A stretch of DNA of 64,000 nt, taken from assembly GCA_905250025.1 (NCBI GenBank), contig CAJNOJ010000316.1, forward strand, positions 1 through 64,000, read 5' to 3'. The position numbers were made by a program, and so were the translations under genes. Positions 45,585-58,828 of this stretch are shown here, in pieces. How positions within the stretch are numbered: position 1 is the first letter of the stretch; each line of letters begins with the position of its first letter. The DNA comes from Adineta ricciae. Its lineage: Eukaryota > Rotifera > Eurotatoria > Adinetida > Adinetidae. The notes under the pieces were generated by a model that did no database searches, was not told where the DNA came from, and was given only the letters and a program-made list of their open reading frames with translations.

Positions 45585-48060
45585 ATGAACTATTTCATTG
45601 GGATATTTACTTATTTACTCTTTCTACTCAATAAATCTTCTGGAGACGATCATGTCTTGGTATTGAACGATCCATCATTTGTACATAACGCTGCTTACGA
45701 AATCGTTTCGACAAACACACGTGAGAAACGTGATCAATCATCATGGTTTTTTCCTGAAATTGATAAAGACCAAGTCTCATGTGGAAGGAACGTCTACGTC
45801 AAACTGTTCACCTGTTCGAACTTACGCGATTGCAGGTAAAAGACTTACTTTGGAAGAAATTTGCGAATAATCATTTCTCTTTAGGGATTTCTCATCCTGT
45901 TTGGATTCACTTCGTTGTCCGCTCAATGTGAAATCGAATGGAGCTTTAATTCTCAATCTGCTTCGTTTGCTCGGAATGGACAAATGTACTACCAACGAAC
46001 AAGACCTTCTATGTCCGCATGAGAAACGATTAGTCATCCTGAAACGATTGTTTGCTTACTGGTCTCATAATAAAGATAATGAGTATTGCCGGTAAGTTCA
46101 CATGTCATTCCGGTTAACGTATTAACAATCATTTCTTATTCTAGCACGATCTCTGACTTCACGAATGAAATCAGGAAAGAAGTACAAGATCAATGTCCAT
46201 TGAATCTGCGACAAGTTGAAACATTACTTGAGAATTACGCGTGTTCGCGTAAGAGTTTGTTTACGAAAGAATATTCTAATCAACTTACAGAGAATTTCTT
46301 CTAGCATTAAAAGATGCACTGGCCAGTTTGAGTAGTACAACACCTACCCATATCTTCCCAGCGATTCACAATGCCTTAACAACCGGAGAAACAGTTATAT
46401 CATCACAATTTGCTTATGTTGACGAAGATAACGATCTGAAATTTGTTGAATCCGATAACAAACTTTATAATACAACTGAACAAAACGTTTTCGTTGTAAG
46501 TTTCACTTTGCAGATCTTTCCCTATTTGATACCGATTGTGTTAAAAAATTAGAATGATCATCACTATTACAACGTCTCATATATTATTCCGAAATCTCAA
46601 GGCGGAACAATTAATTTCATTCATGACAATTCTCAATTCGTTCGGATTCACGCTTTAGCAAATCGCCATCGTTCAGCATTTGTATGAGAACATTCATCAA
46701 TTTGATTTTTTTATTGAACATCCTTAATATTTGCAGGGTATTCATTTAAAGTTTGGTTTTCCATTTTACGGTCATACAATTCATAAAATTCTCGTGGCAA
46801 CCGGAGGTAATTGAAAACTTAGTAACTCATTTTTCATGAATAATCTCCTTTATTTTGTCATACTTCGACAGAAATCTAACTTTCATTCGTAAGTTTTGAT
46901 GATATCGTTCGCTTCTATTAATAAATGTCATTTTGGCATCACTAAATGCTTTCATTGTTTTCAAACTATCGTGTATATCAATCGAATATGAAATATCTTT
47001 CTAGGTTTTATCTATACGGGCGATTTACTGCATTCGGCCATGATCGGAAGTACGCAATAGTAAGTCGATTTGAAAAAGGCGTTTACGATAGAATTGAGGA
47101 TGTATTTGAATGCATAGTATTGCACCATTTATGGCGAATTTCGATGCATCGATCGGTGGAAATCAATCGCACATTAGTTACTACGATAATGGAACACATT
47201 TTGTTTGTACATGGAATGAACTTTTTCTACAAGATCAACAAGATGCTGGCCCATTTACATTTCAGGCTGTTTTACAAAATAATGGTTCGTTTGATGCCAT
47301 CTTATCGAACCAATTCGACTTGTTGTTACCTTTGAATAGGAAATATCTATTTTAACTATTTACAAATACCAAAAGTGAAAGTGTCCAGCGCCAATCATGC
47401 ACACCGTATCGGCGTATCAGATGCGTATTTATCTCAACACGCGACGAAAGAACATATTGTTCGCGTTATAACACTGTACGATAAAATCAATTTGGATAAA
47501 GAGAAAATTCACAGTGGAGTATCAGTGCTTTTGGATATGGATCAGAGTAAGTGATGAACACGACGTTCACAAACGAAATCATGTTCTTTGATTAAGCTTG
47601 TAACACATTTACGGATTGTACATCATGTCTGGCCAATCGTGGTAAACGATACAATTGTTCGTGGTGCGGTGATATACAAAAATGTTCGGATGGGTTCGAT
47701 CGCTCTCGTCAACAATGGATTCGATCTCAGTGTCATCGACTAGCTTCGGAAGATACCTGTTCAAATAATCTCGAGGATGCTTATGACGATATTAATTTAC
47801 CGTTGACAACTTCGGCACCATCGATAGCTCACTATGAACGACAAAAACAATATTCACATCCGTCTTCTCCAACTTATTCAACATTTCGTACCATTATCGT
47901 CACCTTATTAATGTCAGTTCTCATTCTTTCTCTCGTCGCATTTGGGGTTACGTATGTATATGCCTATCGTAATCCAACATCACCAGCTGGTATGTGGCTT
48001 CTTGAACATCGTCCATCGATGTATTTCGACAGACTGAAACGTTTCACTGGTTCAACTTGA
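45585..48060 (+). CDS. PLXDC: Plexin domain-containing protein (PLXDC/TEM7 family)
   Basis: Ten exons join in phase to 1845 nt (614 residues). A signal peptide (MNYFIGIFTYLLFLLNKSSG) and a cysteine-containing N-terminal region lead to the family core: NDHHYYNVSYI, HLKFGFPFYGH, ILVATGGFIYTGDL, QYIAPFMANFD and ISYYDNGTHFVCTW. A PSI/plexin-repeat cysteine module (about residues 461-505; CNTFTDCTSCLANRGKRYNC, SWCGD) follows, then one membrane span (about 556-583; IIVTLLMSVLILSLVAFGV) and a short cytosolic tail. In vertebrates PLXDC1/2 are PEDF receptors (family knowledge); the role here is unknown. The intron before NIYFNYLQIP uses an unusual GTTCGT donor. A poly(A) signal AATAAA lies at about 48142-48147. 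Confidence 0.88.
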
Positions 48061-48825
48061 ACGTGAACGACTTTAAAGTGCCTGATAAACAACTTTATTA
48101 AATAATAGATTATTGTTGGTTTTTTTTCTCTTCAAATATTAAATAAATTGTCGGAATAACGCTCAGTGTGATCTAAACTTGTCCTATAGAACATCATGCA
48201 TGGTACTGTCTACTACATCTACTCATTGTTGTAACAATAGATACGCTTTATGTCGTATGGTTGAATAGAGATAGAAATTTTTCTTTCTCTGTTCGTTCAC
48301 TATATCATAGACAAGGTGCAAGAACGATATGTGTTCATTTACTTTTTAATGATGATGGCTTGTGTCTAATCCAACTGTACCAATCCATCACGGGAATTTT
48401 CAATCTGTTGAAGAGCGGTTAAAAGCAAATTTGTTGTCAACGGTGATCAATGAGAGCAGTTCGTTTTCTTTGAAATAACTATCGGAAGAGATTAGCATTG
48501 ACCATGAGAAATAAAACACTTGAGAAAAAAGAAGTTTGTGAACTACTCTGCGGTCCTTGTATATGACAATTATCTAGTTGAAGTACATCTATTCCAGGAG
48601 AATTCGATACTCTTTTCATCAGTAGCTATGTGCTTCATTTAGATTTCTTCGAAAGTGCCAAGAATATAACGAAATTGAAACTGTATAAATTCGCAGAGAA
48701 ATCCGACTATTTTCTCATGTTGATTGGTACAGTAGTCGACCAGTAAACTTTTACGCTTCGGTTCGCTGGTATAGAATTTCTAAGATAGTAATCTTTTGCA
48801 CATTCTGTATATCTTAGTTTACAGG
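48061..48825. other. Spacer downstream of PLXDC
   Basis: It contains the PLXDC poly(A) signal (AATAAA, 48142-48147) and otherwise no recognisable coding sequence. Confidence 0.5.
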
Positions 48826-50480
48826 TCTCTAATGATACGAATATGCCAATGGTTGATTTGAAACATATGATTAACTATTATGGGATGCTTGACATTGTAG
48901 TTGCCGCTGTCTTGGATCGTTTTGCACTCTTTTGGCATATTCTGCGACGGTAAGTTACGTGGTTTGGCCTGTGTAATGTAAGAGCGTTGAACAATCGATT
49001 GATTACCGATCTTGGTAGGCTGGCATTTTTCTGAACATTGGGCCACATTCCATTTCTTCGTATAGATCGAGGTAAGGATGGTATGAAGTAGGTGAAGTCG
49101 ATTTGTTGCGTTCAATAAGATATCTTACCTGTTTTCTTTTCCATTGGACAAGCTCCTGATATTCTCTTCACCTTATTATGGGTACTCAGTACGCTGGCAT
49201 ACGCATTTAGTCGAGATTACAAATTAACATTGGCATTTTTATCGATAACTCCATTGGTCGTCCCTACGTTTAATCTGGCAGTCGAAGTAAAACGGCCGAT
49301 TTGGAAAAGGTATGAAGGATTTAATCATTGATCGCTGTTTTTTCTTCAGTTAGTGGTTAAATTCACAAATAAAGCAGTAAAGACGTTTGCGTGTGCAGCA
49401 TCTGCCATTCAAGAAGCTTTACATCATATCCAAATGGTCACGGCGTTTTATGGTCAGCAGAAAGAAGTATTTACAGAGTTTGATTGATCGAATTTGTCTG
49501 TAGATGGAACGATTTAAGATTCGCTAAGAATTTGGTGAACGCCAAAATAATCTGGAGTTCAAAAAAGTATTTATGCTGGAATATGTCACAGCTTATCTAA
49601 TGTGTTCAATTACTCTGCGATTGCATTAACAATATGGTAACATTTTCCATCGGTATGGCCTGCATGAAATTCAACAAGAATGTTTAAATTCGTCGTCTGA
49701 ACCTGTTCTTACAGTAACTAAACGACGGTGAACTCGAGTATGTTTGGATTTATTTCGTTTGTTATAAGATTGTTTTAGTTTGCATGGTATGAATGATCGC
49801 ATAGAAAGAAATATAAAGTTGTTTTGAGATGATTGGTTCTAGAATGCAGCAAATACTGCATCTCAATTCAGACCGAATTGACATAATAGAACGAGTTAGT
49901 CGTCCACTTTTACTTATCCTGATCGTCAGGATAGTCTGGTGTGTAATTATTCGCCATTAAAGGCCAGCTAATTTCTAGTTTGGTTTTAGATTTTGAATAA
50001 CTGGTCATATAAGATTTCATCAGGCAAAACAGTTTGCATTTGTTGGATCACCAGCCTCTCGAAGTGCGCTCTCGTTTGATTGTGCATCATTGTGATACTT
50101 TCGCTCGTAGAAATGTAAAATGCTGTCGGGTACTGAATTGAACGGTAAACAACAACAACAACAACAACAACGAAATAAGTTTCTCTCAGGTCCTGTAGTG
50201 CATGTAATCCTGATCTTCTCGGCGAAGCCACATCTGCCCTGAACAACAAAAGTGAACGAACTGTGCAAGAAGCGTTCAATCAAGTGCGAGCTGGTCAAAC
50301 ATGTGTGGCTACCGCATGCCGTTTATCGACAGTACAAAAAAACCCTGAAACACTCGCTTTTGTCGATCGTGGCAAAGTGACTGAAGAAATTATATTTCCG
50401 AGGTACACATACTGAATTGTTAGAGAAAGGAGGGATGTATGCTACATCAGACTTGACCCAAAAACAATTTGATAAATATC
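48826..50480 (+). pseudogene. Decayed ABCB (P-glycoprotein-like) transporter copy
   Basis: Scattered fragments match the intact transporter downstream in the same order and strand. About 48850-48950 resembles its first transmembrane/extracellular part. 49165-49300 encodes TLAYAFSRDYKLTLAFLSIT, followed by a donor at the same position as in the intact gene. 49355-49480 encodes a stretch with AIQEALHHIQMVTAFYGQQK, matching [20 protein letters not shown]. 50140-50470 matches the end of the second nucleotide-binding domain (from the signature region through the H-loop) with frameshifts and stops. No Walker A segment is seen, so the middle is deleted. A (CAA)n tract sits where the signature motif should read GGQKQR. 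The gene is broken in several places and cannot make a transporter. Confidence 0.8.
50147..50171 (+). repeat. (CAA)n microsatellite inside the ABCB pseudogene
   Basis: About eight CAA/AAC units follow GGTAA at the place corresponding to the GGACAAAAACAACG (GQKQR) codons of the intact gene, suggesting repeat expansion after loss of constraint. Confidence 0.85.
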
Positions 50481-51025
50481 ACCGATCAAAATGAGTTGCG
50501 GAACTTTAGCTGTACTGCAAATTCTCAATTTTTTGTTTATATTAGACGGTAATAAATACTTCACCTTCACTGCATGCGATATAAAATTGGTAAAATGCTG
50601 AGTCATCAGTACAATGTTTAAAGAAGGCAATGATTGTTGCATCAGATCGGTTTTTATTGGTTCAAAATATTTATTTGAAAGTGAAATTGGTTCACCATTT
50701 TCATCGTCTATTAATAGACATGTGTCATTCTTTTTTTTTCTTTTCTATCAAGCATATTGGTGTTTACACACTGTGTTTTTCAAAACAACATGTTTTCAAG
50801 AACTTTATGCTGTTCTATGCAGTAGAAAATGGTATGAACATCAGCGTGTCGAACGTACCCTATCGTACTTCTCGCACGGCGTTGTATTGTTGTGACATAA
50901 TGCGCGTGTTGCGGACAAAAATCGAAAAAGAAGAAGAATAATTACACCAACTGCAGCTATTTAAAAGCAAACAGTGTTCTTGCGTTGCTTAACTTCATTT
51001 ACAAAAACATCTTTTGACGAAAAGT
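50481..51025. other. Spacer between ABCB pseudogene and intact ABCB gene
   Basis: Frames of about 100 codons (50614-50941) are open in two plus frames but show no domain. This is the likely promoter of the intact transporter. Confidence 0.45.
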
Positions 51026-54000
51026 ATGTCGAAATCAAATGGCAAAGTCACTCCAATGGACGATGATACAGTTAATCAACTTGGTAAAGAGATAATGGCA
51101 AATATCAATGATAAAGAGACCATCGATAGTGTGAAGACAACAGAAGGCAAGTCGAAAAAAAACTTCTTTCAGCGGTGTTTCAAAAGAAAAGAGAAAAAGC
51201 CTGTGGAAGAAAAGAAACCCGAAGCTCGAAAATTGAAAACGTTTGAAATTGTAGGTACTTAACAAGAAAGAGATCTTTTAAACACATTATAACTATCTCT
51301 AGCATAAATTTGCTGATAAATGGGACATCTTATTAATGATCTTGGGCAGCATCGTTGGTAAATAACATCGATTATCTTCTCTTCGTACGAATTAAGTTTT
51401 TAATTGTATTTTTAGCACTTGCGACTGGAGCAGCGATGCCAATTATGATGTGGTTGTTTCAAAGTGTAATGAATGGTCTAGTCACCATCGGCAGAGGCAA
51501 TTCGACATCCGGCAGTGGCTGGTATGGAAACCATTGAATACGTAGAGCAGAACTGAATTGGTTTTCTGTTCATTTAGTTACCAAGATCCAGCGTCAACTG
51601 GGGATCCATTCACAACAATCGAGGGTATAATAAAATGGTACGCGACTCTTGGAGCATCTAGCATCGTTGCTCATTGGATTGCATATGCACTCTGGGTGAG
51701 AGATATTTTATTCAAGTTGAAATAGACAAGTAATATTATGATTCGATGCAATTATAGATGATTGCATCCGAAAGACAGTTACGACGAATCCGGTATGCAC
51801 TTTTCGAGAGTATAATGTGTCAGGAAATTGGCTGGTTTGATTGTCGAAATGCAGGTTTGTGACTTCGATGTTGTTTGTTCTCGAATGGAGATTTTTGACT
51901 GCTTCTCGTGTCAATTAAAGGTGAACTGTCTAGTCGTCTTGTCGACGATTTAGAAAACATTCGCGAGGGTACTGGCTTTCGTGTTGCTGACTTCATCTGT
52001 CTTGTCTCTCGAATTATTGCCACATTGATATTTTCGTTCTATACTGGTTGGAAGTTGACTCTTGTTTTCCTCTCCATATCCCCACTCATCGTTCTTTCAA
52101 TCAATGTTCTCATTCGCGTAAGTACACGTCAATGAACTAATCATAATTGAAAATAAATATGGATCATTGTTCTTTAGATTATGGTTAAGTATACCATCTT
52201 AGAACTCAAAGCTTATAGTTCGGCAAATGCCATTGCCCAAGAAGTTTTAGGTGCTATTCGAACAGTAACAGCATTTAGTGGACAACCGAGAGAATTACAA
52301 AGGTAAGTTGAGGTTCTACGTAAAGGAAACAAAATCCATTTTCTATTTTCTCGACAGATACGAAAGCAATTTAACGCAAGGCAGACGCGTTGGTATTCAA
52401 AAAGGCTTCTTGTTAGGTTTAGCACAAGCGTTGGTTAATGTTGTACTCTATGGTGGTATTGCTATTATCTTTTGGTATGGACCATATCTGATCCGAACTG
52501 AATGTAACAATTATTCTGCTGGTCATTGGATGGTGGTACGTATTTACGGATGGGTATGAACGATTAGAAAAGTTCGTTTATTTAAGGTCTTCATTTCATG
52601 TCTAACGACGACATTTTCTTTATCAAGTTTGATTCCGAACTTACAATCGTTTGCAGAAGCGTCAGGCTCGGGCGCTTATGTATTTGATGTCATTCAGCGG
52701 AAATCCAAAATCAATATATTTAGTACCGATGGAGAACAACCGGCGACGTTTACAGGTGATATTGAATTTAAAGATGTACAATTTACGTATCCAGCTCGAC
52801 AAGACGCGCCGGTAAGGAAATGTTGCGATGAATTTCTTTGTTTAAATATTGCTAATAGGTTCTCAATGGTTTAACAATGAAAATTCCCGCAGGAAAAACA
52901 GTAGCACTTTGTGGTTCCTCTGGCTGTGGTAAAAGTACGTCAATACAATTGATTCAACGGTTTTACGATCCCGATCAAGGCACAGTATTACTCGATGGTC
53001 GAGATTTGCGTTCACTTAATCTGAGATGGTTACGATCGAATATCGGTATTGTTTCTCAAGAACCTGTCCTATTCTTTGGTACCATCGAAGATAATATTCG
53101 CTTTGGTAAGCCGGATGCCACAGACGAGGAAGTTATCGCTGCAGCAAGAATGGCAAATGCACACGAGTTTATCATGAAGTTACCACAAGTAAATCTTGAC
53201 GCATATGTTTAAAACAGAACATGTGTTCGTGTTTTATCGTTTTAGAATTACAAGACTTCTTCCGGTGATAAGCTAAGCGGTGGACAAAAACAACGAGGTT
53301 AGTGGACGATTATCGATGGCACCTGTTCAGACAATTGTTTATTTCATTTAGTTGCTATTGCTCGAGCACTGATTTCAAATCCAAAATTATTATTACTTGA
53401 CGAAGCTACATCTGCGCTCGGTAATCGATCGCACATAAAATTAATAACAAAAATTATCTATTATTTTAGATAATACAAGTGAAAAAGTTGTTCAAGATGC
53501 GTTGGATAAAGCCAAAGAAGGTCGAACGACCATTATTATTGCCCATCGTTTGAGTACAATCAAAAATGCAGATATTATCGTTGGTTTAGATCGCGGCCAT
53601 GTTGTGGAATATGGCACACACAATGAATTGATGCAGCATAAAGGACTCTATTACGAGCTAGTCATTGCACAAAGTGAAAAAGAGCAGGAAAAAGTTGACA
53701 ATGAAATTGAAGATGATTTTGAAGAAGAACTGACACGTGCCGCAAGCAAATCAGCTAAGGAAAAACCTCACAGTGCTATTCGTCGAGCGTCCATTACTCT
53801 GAGACGTTCATCAATTATTTCAGCGAAATCTGGCATATCAGAAGCTGGTAGTGAACTTGGCGATCATTTCGAAACAGATCAGAACGACGAGAAACGGTCC
53901 CGATTTCGTATGCCAACAATATTGAAAGTCTTACGATTGAACGCTCCCGAATGGTTCTATCTTGTATTAGGTGGAATAGCTTCACTTGTTTATGGTGGTA

Positions 54001-56064
54001 TAACACCGGTTTGTGAATATCGAATAATATGATTTTCTAAACATAAGCCGTTACTTTTCCAGGCATTTTCATTGATCTTTTCCGAAGTATTCGGTGCTTT
54101 GGCCGAGACTGATCCACAGAAACAAGAAGACCAAATTCGAGTATATACTTATGTACTCTTCTTAGTTGGTGTCGCCGGTGCTATAAGTCAATTCGTATCG
54201 TCAGTTACATTGGGCAAAGCAGGAGAGGAATTAACCATGCGAATGAGAATTATTTCGTTCAAAAGTATGCTCCGACAAGAAATCGGATGGTTCGATTTGG
54301 ATGAAAATAACTTGGGTGCATTAGTAACACGGTTGTCATCGGATGCGGCAGCATTGAAAGGTTTTACTGGGCCAACATTTGGTGCTATTCTCAATTCAGT
54401 TGGAGCTCTCATTACGGCTCTTGTCATTAGTTTCATTGCTGGATGGAAATTGACGTTGGTTATTCTCTGTTTTACACCGCTGATGATTTTTACAGGTATC
54501 ATTCAAGGACAACAATTTTCTAAAGCATCCGGAAATAAAAAATCCGCCACATCAAGCGCTGAAGATGGTGGAAAAGTAAGTGCATTTGCTCGAGTAAGAT
54601 CTTCACCTTGCCGAACATGACTTTCTCATTTAGCAAGCGACGCAGGCTATTGAAAATATTCGAACAGTTGTATCACTCCATCAAGAAGATAGATTTATAA
54701 GTCTGTATAGACAAGCGTTCGATCGCGATTTTAAGTATGAGTTCTCACAATTTGTTCGTTTTGCTCAGTGATAGTTTTCACTTTTAGAAGTCGTATGCTC
54801 AGTCTTCACTACATTGCTTTTGCAAATGCTCTAGCAAATTCGTTGATGTATTTCAGTAAGAATCATTTGATTTCGGTTCGTCGGATTGACTTAATTTCTC
54901 TAGTCCACGCCACATCGTTTGGTTATGGTATTACACTCGTTAAAAGCAAAGAAATGGAATTCGCCAATGTATTTCGAGTATTTAGCGTTGTAACTTTCGC
55001 AGCAATGTCGATCGGACGTAGTGCATCGCTCGTGCCAAATTATTCGAAGGGTAAAGCAAGTGCCATACGTATTTTTGAATTGCAAAAACGTGAGTCAAAA
55101 ATTGATCCTGATGATCCATCGGGAATAAAACTAGTAAGATTATTCATGACTGTTTGCTTCATCAATTGACCTTTTGCTTTCGGCTTTTCAGTCAGCTGTG
55201 ACTGGAAATATTGAATTTCGTGACGTGCGATTCCGATATCCTGCTCGCCCTAAACTTCGTATCTTACGTCACTTTAATCTACTTTGCAATTCCAGTGAAA
55301 CAACTGCGCTCGTAGGTCCATCCGGCAGTGGCAAATCGACGTCTGTTGCATTGATTCAGCGGTTTTATGATCCGCTCACTGGAGCAGTTCTTCTCGACGG
55401 ACACGATGTCAGAACTTTAAATATACAATGGTTACGTTCTCTACTGGGCTTGGTTCAACAGGAACCTGTTCTTTTCAATCTTTCCATTCGAGATAATATT
55501 GCATATGGCGATAATAATCGAGAAGTAACACAAGAAGATATTGAACTAGCAGCAAAAAAGGCTAATATTCATGATTTGATTTCCACGTTACCCGAGGTTT
55601 GTTGCATGCCTGCATCGATGATTTTCTCACATACCGGTCATGCTTTTTAGGGATATAGTACATCATGTGGTGCAAAAGGTGGGCAATTGTCCGGTGGACA
55701 AAAACAACGAAGTAAATTTCTTTCACGTCCTACAGCGCATGTCATTCTGATATTCTCTCTAGTCGCCATCGCTCGAGCGCTCATTCGGAATCCAAAAATT
55801 CTTCTTCTCGATGAAGCTACATCTGCCCTGGATAACAAGAGTGAACGAGTTGTGCAAGAAGCGTTGGACCAAGCGCGAGCTGGTCGAACATGTGTGACCA
55901 TCGCACATCGTTTATCAACAATACGAAATTCAGATCGAATTTGTGTAGTCGATCGTGGAGAAATCAAAGAAAGTGGTCGACACGATCAGTTACTTCAAGA
56001 GCGTGGTATTTATTATAAATTAAACATGGCTCAAGAACGTCCAGACAACTCGCAAGACAAATGA
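51026..56064 (+). CDS. ABCB1: ABCB-family full transporter (P-glycoprotein-like), 20 exons
   Basis: Twenty exons join in phase to 3993 nt (1330 residues), close to P-glycoprotein's usual 1280. A charged cytosolic N-terminus precedes TMD1, NBD1, a charged linker and TMD2-NBD2. NBD1 has Walker [11 protein letters not shown], signature LSGGQKQR, Walker [12 protein letters not shown] and H-loop [11 protein letters not shown]2 has [31 protein letters not shown] and TIAHRLST. All catalytic residues are present in both halves, so it should be an active ATP-driven exporter of hydrophobic compounds at the plasma membrane (family knowledge). Introns interrupt right after LSGGQKQR in both NBDs, reflecting the ancient internal duplication. 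A poly(A) signal lies at about 56132-56137. Its substrate is unknown. ATG 51026 is the first ATG in frame. Confidence 0.92.
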
Positions 56065-56729
56065 ATCGTTTTTTTTCGACTGTGATGTATTTATTTACTT
56101 GTTAAGTTTTTTTTTTATAGTCTTTTAGGAAAATAAAATTCTTTATCCCTGAATAAATCTAAATATCTGTCAAGAGATTGCTATTTTAATGGTGTTGTTA
56201 TTGCATATACATCGGACATTCCGAAGATGATGAAAGCGATTTGTTTACATAAATCTGGTTTAGACTGTCGTTATAAGAGGAATGCTTCTGTAATAGCAGA
56301 TTTGTAAGATGATGATTTTTTGACTGCGCAGACAAGCATAAAGATCAGAACTATTTTTCTTCAATATTTTTTATTACACAATCAAAAAATGTGCATAGAC
56401 AATAGGCAAACGACAAAACGCATTTCGGTTTCTTTTTTTTCTCTCAGTTTTCATCAAATGTAAAGTAATATGAAGAAAAGAAAAAAACTGATTAATGTGT
56501 ACGTTGTGTAAAGAATCAAAGAAGCAACAACAACGAAACAGAAGTAGTAGAAGAAGAGAAAAAGTAGCCGATTAGAATACACACACACAGAAGAAAACAA
56601 AAAGAAACATGTATATATTGTTTGTCTTTCTTGTCTAATAGTAAACACATCGAAGAGATACGAACACAGACTTGGAAACAAAAGGAAAATCCATCTGTTT
56701 TATTTCTTCGAGTTGAAGTCAAATTGAAC
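56065..56729. other. Convergent 3' region, ABCB / SRSF10-like
   Basis: It holds the ABCB poly(A) signal (56132-56137) and a minus-strand AATAAA near 56699-56704 for the SR protein. No other coding sequence is seen. Confidence 0.5.
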
Positions 56730-58251
56730 TCAGTTATCTGCAGGCGATCGTGATCGACTTAGACGGCGAGCACCACCACCACCACCAGCACTGCTGCTTC
56801 CTGCACCATTGCGTTTACCATAATTGGGTGAATTGGATTTCGATCGAGAACGGCTGTTACCTTCCCTAAAAGGAAAAATACAAACAAATCATTAATCGTC
56901 TCAGAGATCTTAGTGGAATAGTCCTATCGTCATCCCTCATTAGGTCGAGAGTAGCAACTATGTGTGATCATCACCGACGATTAACTTACCGTCGTCGTAC
57001 GGGAGAACGTGAGTACGGCGAACGTGATCGACTGTCGCCTCGGCGTCGATCTCTGCCAACTGGCGAACCACTGCGTTGACGACGATCACGGCTAAATGTA
57101 TAGAAATGAAAATAAAATGTCAAGCGCGAGCTGTAATAAGAACTTACCTTCGAGATCGATCGCGCCGTTCATAATCACCACCCCGGCCACCATGACGCGC
57201 TTCTTTTTCTCGAGCTCTCATTTCCGATGGTGCTAGAAGAGGCAAAACAAGAGAATGGATGCATTCTTATTCCAACCATTGTTACTTACTTTTACGATCG
57301 CCTCGTGCAAATTCAACTTCGAGTTCTCGTCCTAATAGTCGATAACGATCAAGTGCACGTCGAGCTTCCTCTAAAAGATCCAAGAACCAATGTCTTCTTT
57401 CACAAGAAACTTTTTCATTTTCACTTACCGGCATCACGACTTTCTTCGTATTCAACAAAGCCGAATCCCTTTGCATCTCGAGTGTAGTAATCTAATGGAA
57501 GCGTAATGTCAACAATACGACCATATCTTCCAAAGATTTTCTTCAGATCTTCGTAGCTAAATCAAATAAACATTTACTCATCACAAATCTTCAACGAGGT
57601 ATTCACTGGCATGATGGACAACGAATTCTCCGTTCTACACAAACGAGAAGTATTCATAACGAAGGGAAAATATGAAGTCTCAACTCGAGCGTCTCTCATC
57701 TCTAGCAAAAGCTATGGTGTGATGCATACGTCTACTGCTTGTATTTTGTTTTGAAAACTGCTGATGTGCTGTCTGGTACGTAATCGCCAGTTTGTGCGGA
57801 AATGGATCTCATTTATTGAACCTTGTCTGTTCTTTTGAATTTGTCTGGGAATTTAGTTAAAAAAGTCTTTCTGTTTTTTGGAATTTGCTTGATGGTTTAG
57901 TTAGGATTTTGAAGAGTATAGACGATTGCTTGTAGAGTCTTGCGTCAAAAGAATGGGACAATGTATGTATGTGTCTGTATGTGATTTTAGTTATTTGTTT
58001 GATCACGTTTGTAACACACCTTAGGAAAGAGAAAAGAAAATAAATGAGACAAATTACAGGAAAACATAAAGCCATGCGTTTTTCACTTCGACTGTTTTCT
58101 AGGGGGAATCGATGCCTTTTTACGTGTAGAAAACAAACACTACGTGGCAGAAACAAATGTATTTGAAAGAGCAAATAACATACCGAACTTTTTCCGAAAG
58201 GCCACGAACATAAAGTGAGGCGCTAAGATTTCGCGAGTGTCGACCGGACAT
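56730..58251 (-). CDS. SRSF10: SR-family splicing factor, SRSF10-like
   Basis: Exons 58184-58251, 57429-57556, 57290-57370, 57148-57232, 56990-57091 and 56730-56865 give 600 nt (199 residues). One RRM at about residues 10-90 with RNP2 (SLYVRGL) and RNP1 (KGFGFVEYE), containing the SRSF10-type FGRYGRIVDITLPLDYYTRD and FARGDRKTPSEMRAREKEAR. The C-terminal half is an RS/RG domain (SRSRSPYSRSPVRRR, GAGSSSAGGGGGARRLSRSR). SR proteins of this group control alternative splicing and respond to dephosphorylation under stress (family knowledge). The first intron is long for this region (627 bp, 57557-58183). A possible 12-nt extra exon in it was not included because the RRM aligns residue for residue without it. 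Confidence 0.9.
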
Positions 58252-58468
58252 ATCGTGTGAGTGTAATTTCTTCAAATGAATCAATAACTTCCAACGTACG
58301 AGAGAAAAGAGAAAGAAATGTTGTATATTTAAGTTGACCTCTAAATGCATAGACGTGTAAGTTGCTTAATGCATTCCTATTGGCTGATTATTTTATGTAT
58401 AGTCGAGTTTGTCGCTTCATCATACTCAGTCGGACCGGGATTATTCTTTGAACGAAAAAAACAAAGAT
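58252..58468. promoter_or_regulatory. Short divergent promoter, SRSF10-like / RPS19BP1-stathmin
   Basis: Only 217 bp separate the two ATGs on opposite strands. The region must hold both promoters and 5' UTRs. No named element can be supported. Confidence 0.45.
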
Positions 58469-58828
58469 ATGTCGAAATCAATTGTCAAGAAAGCTTTAGA
58501 AATGCTCGATGAACACGATGACGGAATGAAATCGAAAAACAAATTAAATTCACTGAAGAAGAAAAAGAAAAGAAATATGACCATTGTCACTGAGCCGACG
58601 AAATTTCAAGATCGAAAGCAATTGGCACGAACATGTTTAACATTGAAGAAGCTCTCCAAACCGGTTGTGACATCGGATCAAATTGAACAAATAAATAATT
58701 ATCGTTTCGGTGGTCCGTCGAAAAGAACTTTGAAAGAGAAAAAGAAAACCGAAGAAAAAGAAATTTTCACTGAAGAAGATTTTAAACGTTTTGAAAGAGA
58801 ATACAATCCACCATTACAAAAATCGTGA
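58469..58828 (+). CDS. RPS19BP1: RPS19BP1/AROS-like small basic protein
   Basis: An intronless 119-residue frame from the ATG at 58469. The N-terminal helix (SIVKKALEMLDEHDD) and Lys-rich middle precede the diagnostic C-terminal motif FTEEDFKRFEREY, which corresponds to FTEEDFQKFQQEY in vertebrate RPS19BP1 (AROS). The protein acts in small-subunit ribosome assembly and binds RPS19; it is also called a SIRT1 regulator (family knowledge). Its stop is followed 14 bases later by a strong splice acceptor and 59 bases later by the stathmin ATG, suggesting they are made from one precursor. Confidence 0.8.
   Translation: MSKSIVKKALEMLDEHDDGMKSKNKLNSLKKKKKRNMTIVTEPTKFQDRKQLARTCLTLKKLSKPVVTSDQIEQINNYRFGGPSKRTLKEKKKTEEKEIFTEEDFKRFEREYNPPLQKS

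Noticed and set aside
57623-57634. 12-nt micro-exon in the first SRSF10-like intron
   Set aside because: It keeps the frame, but the RRM aligns without gaps to SRSF10 when it is skipped.
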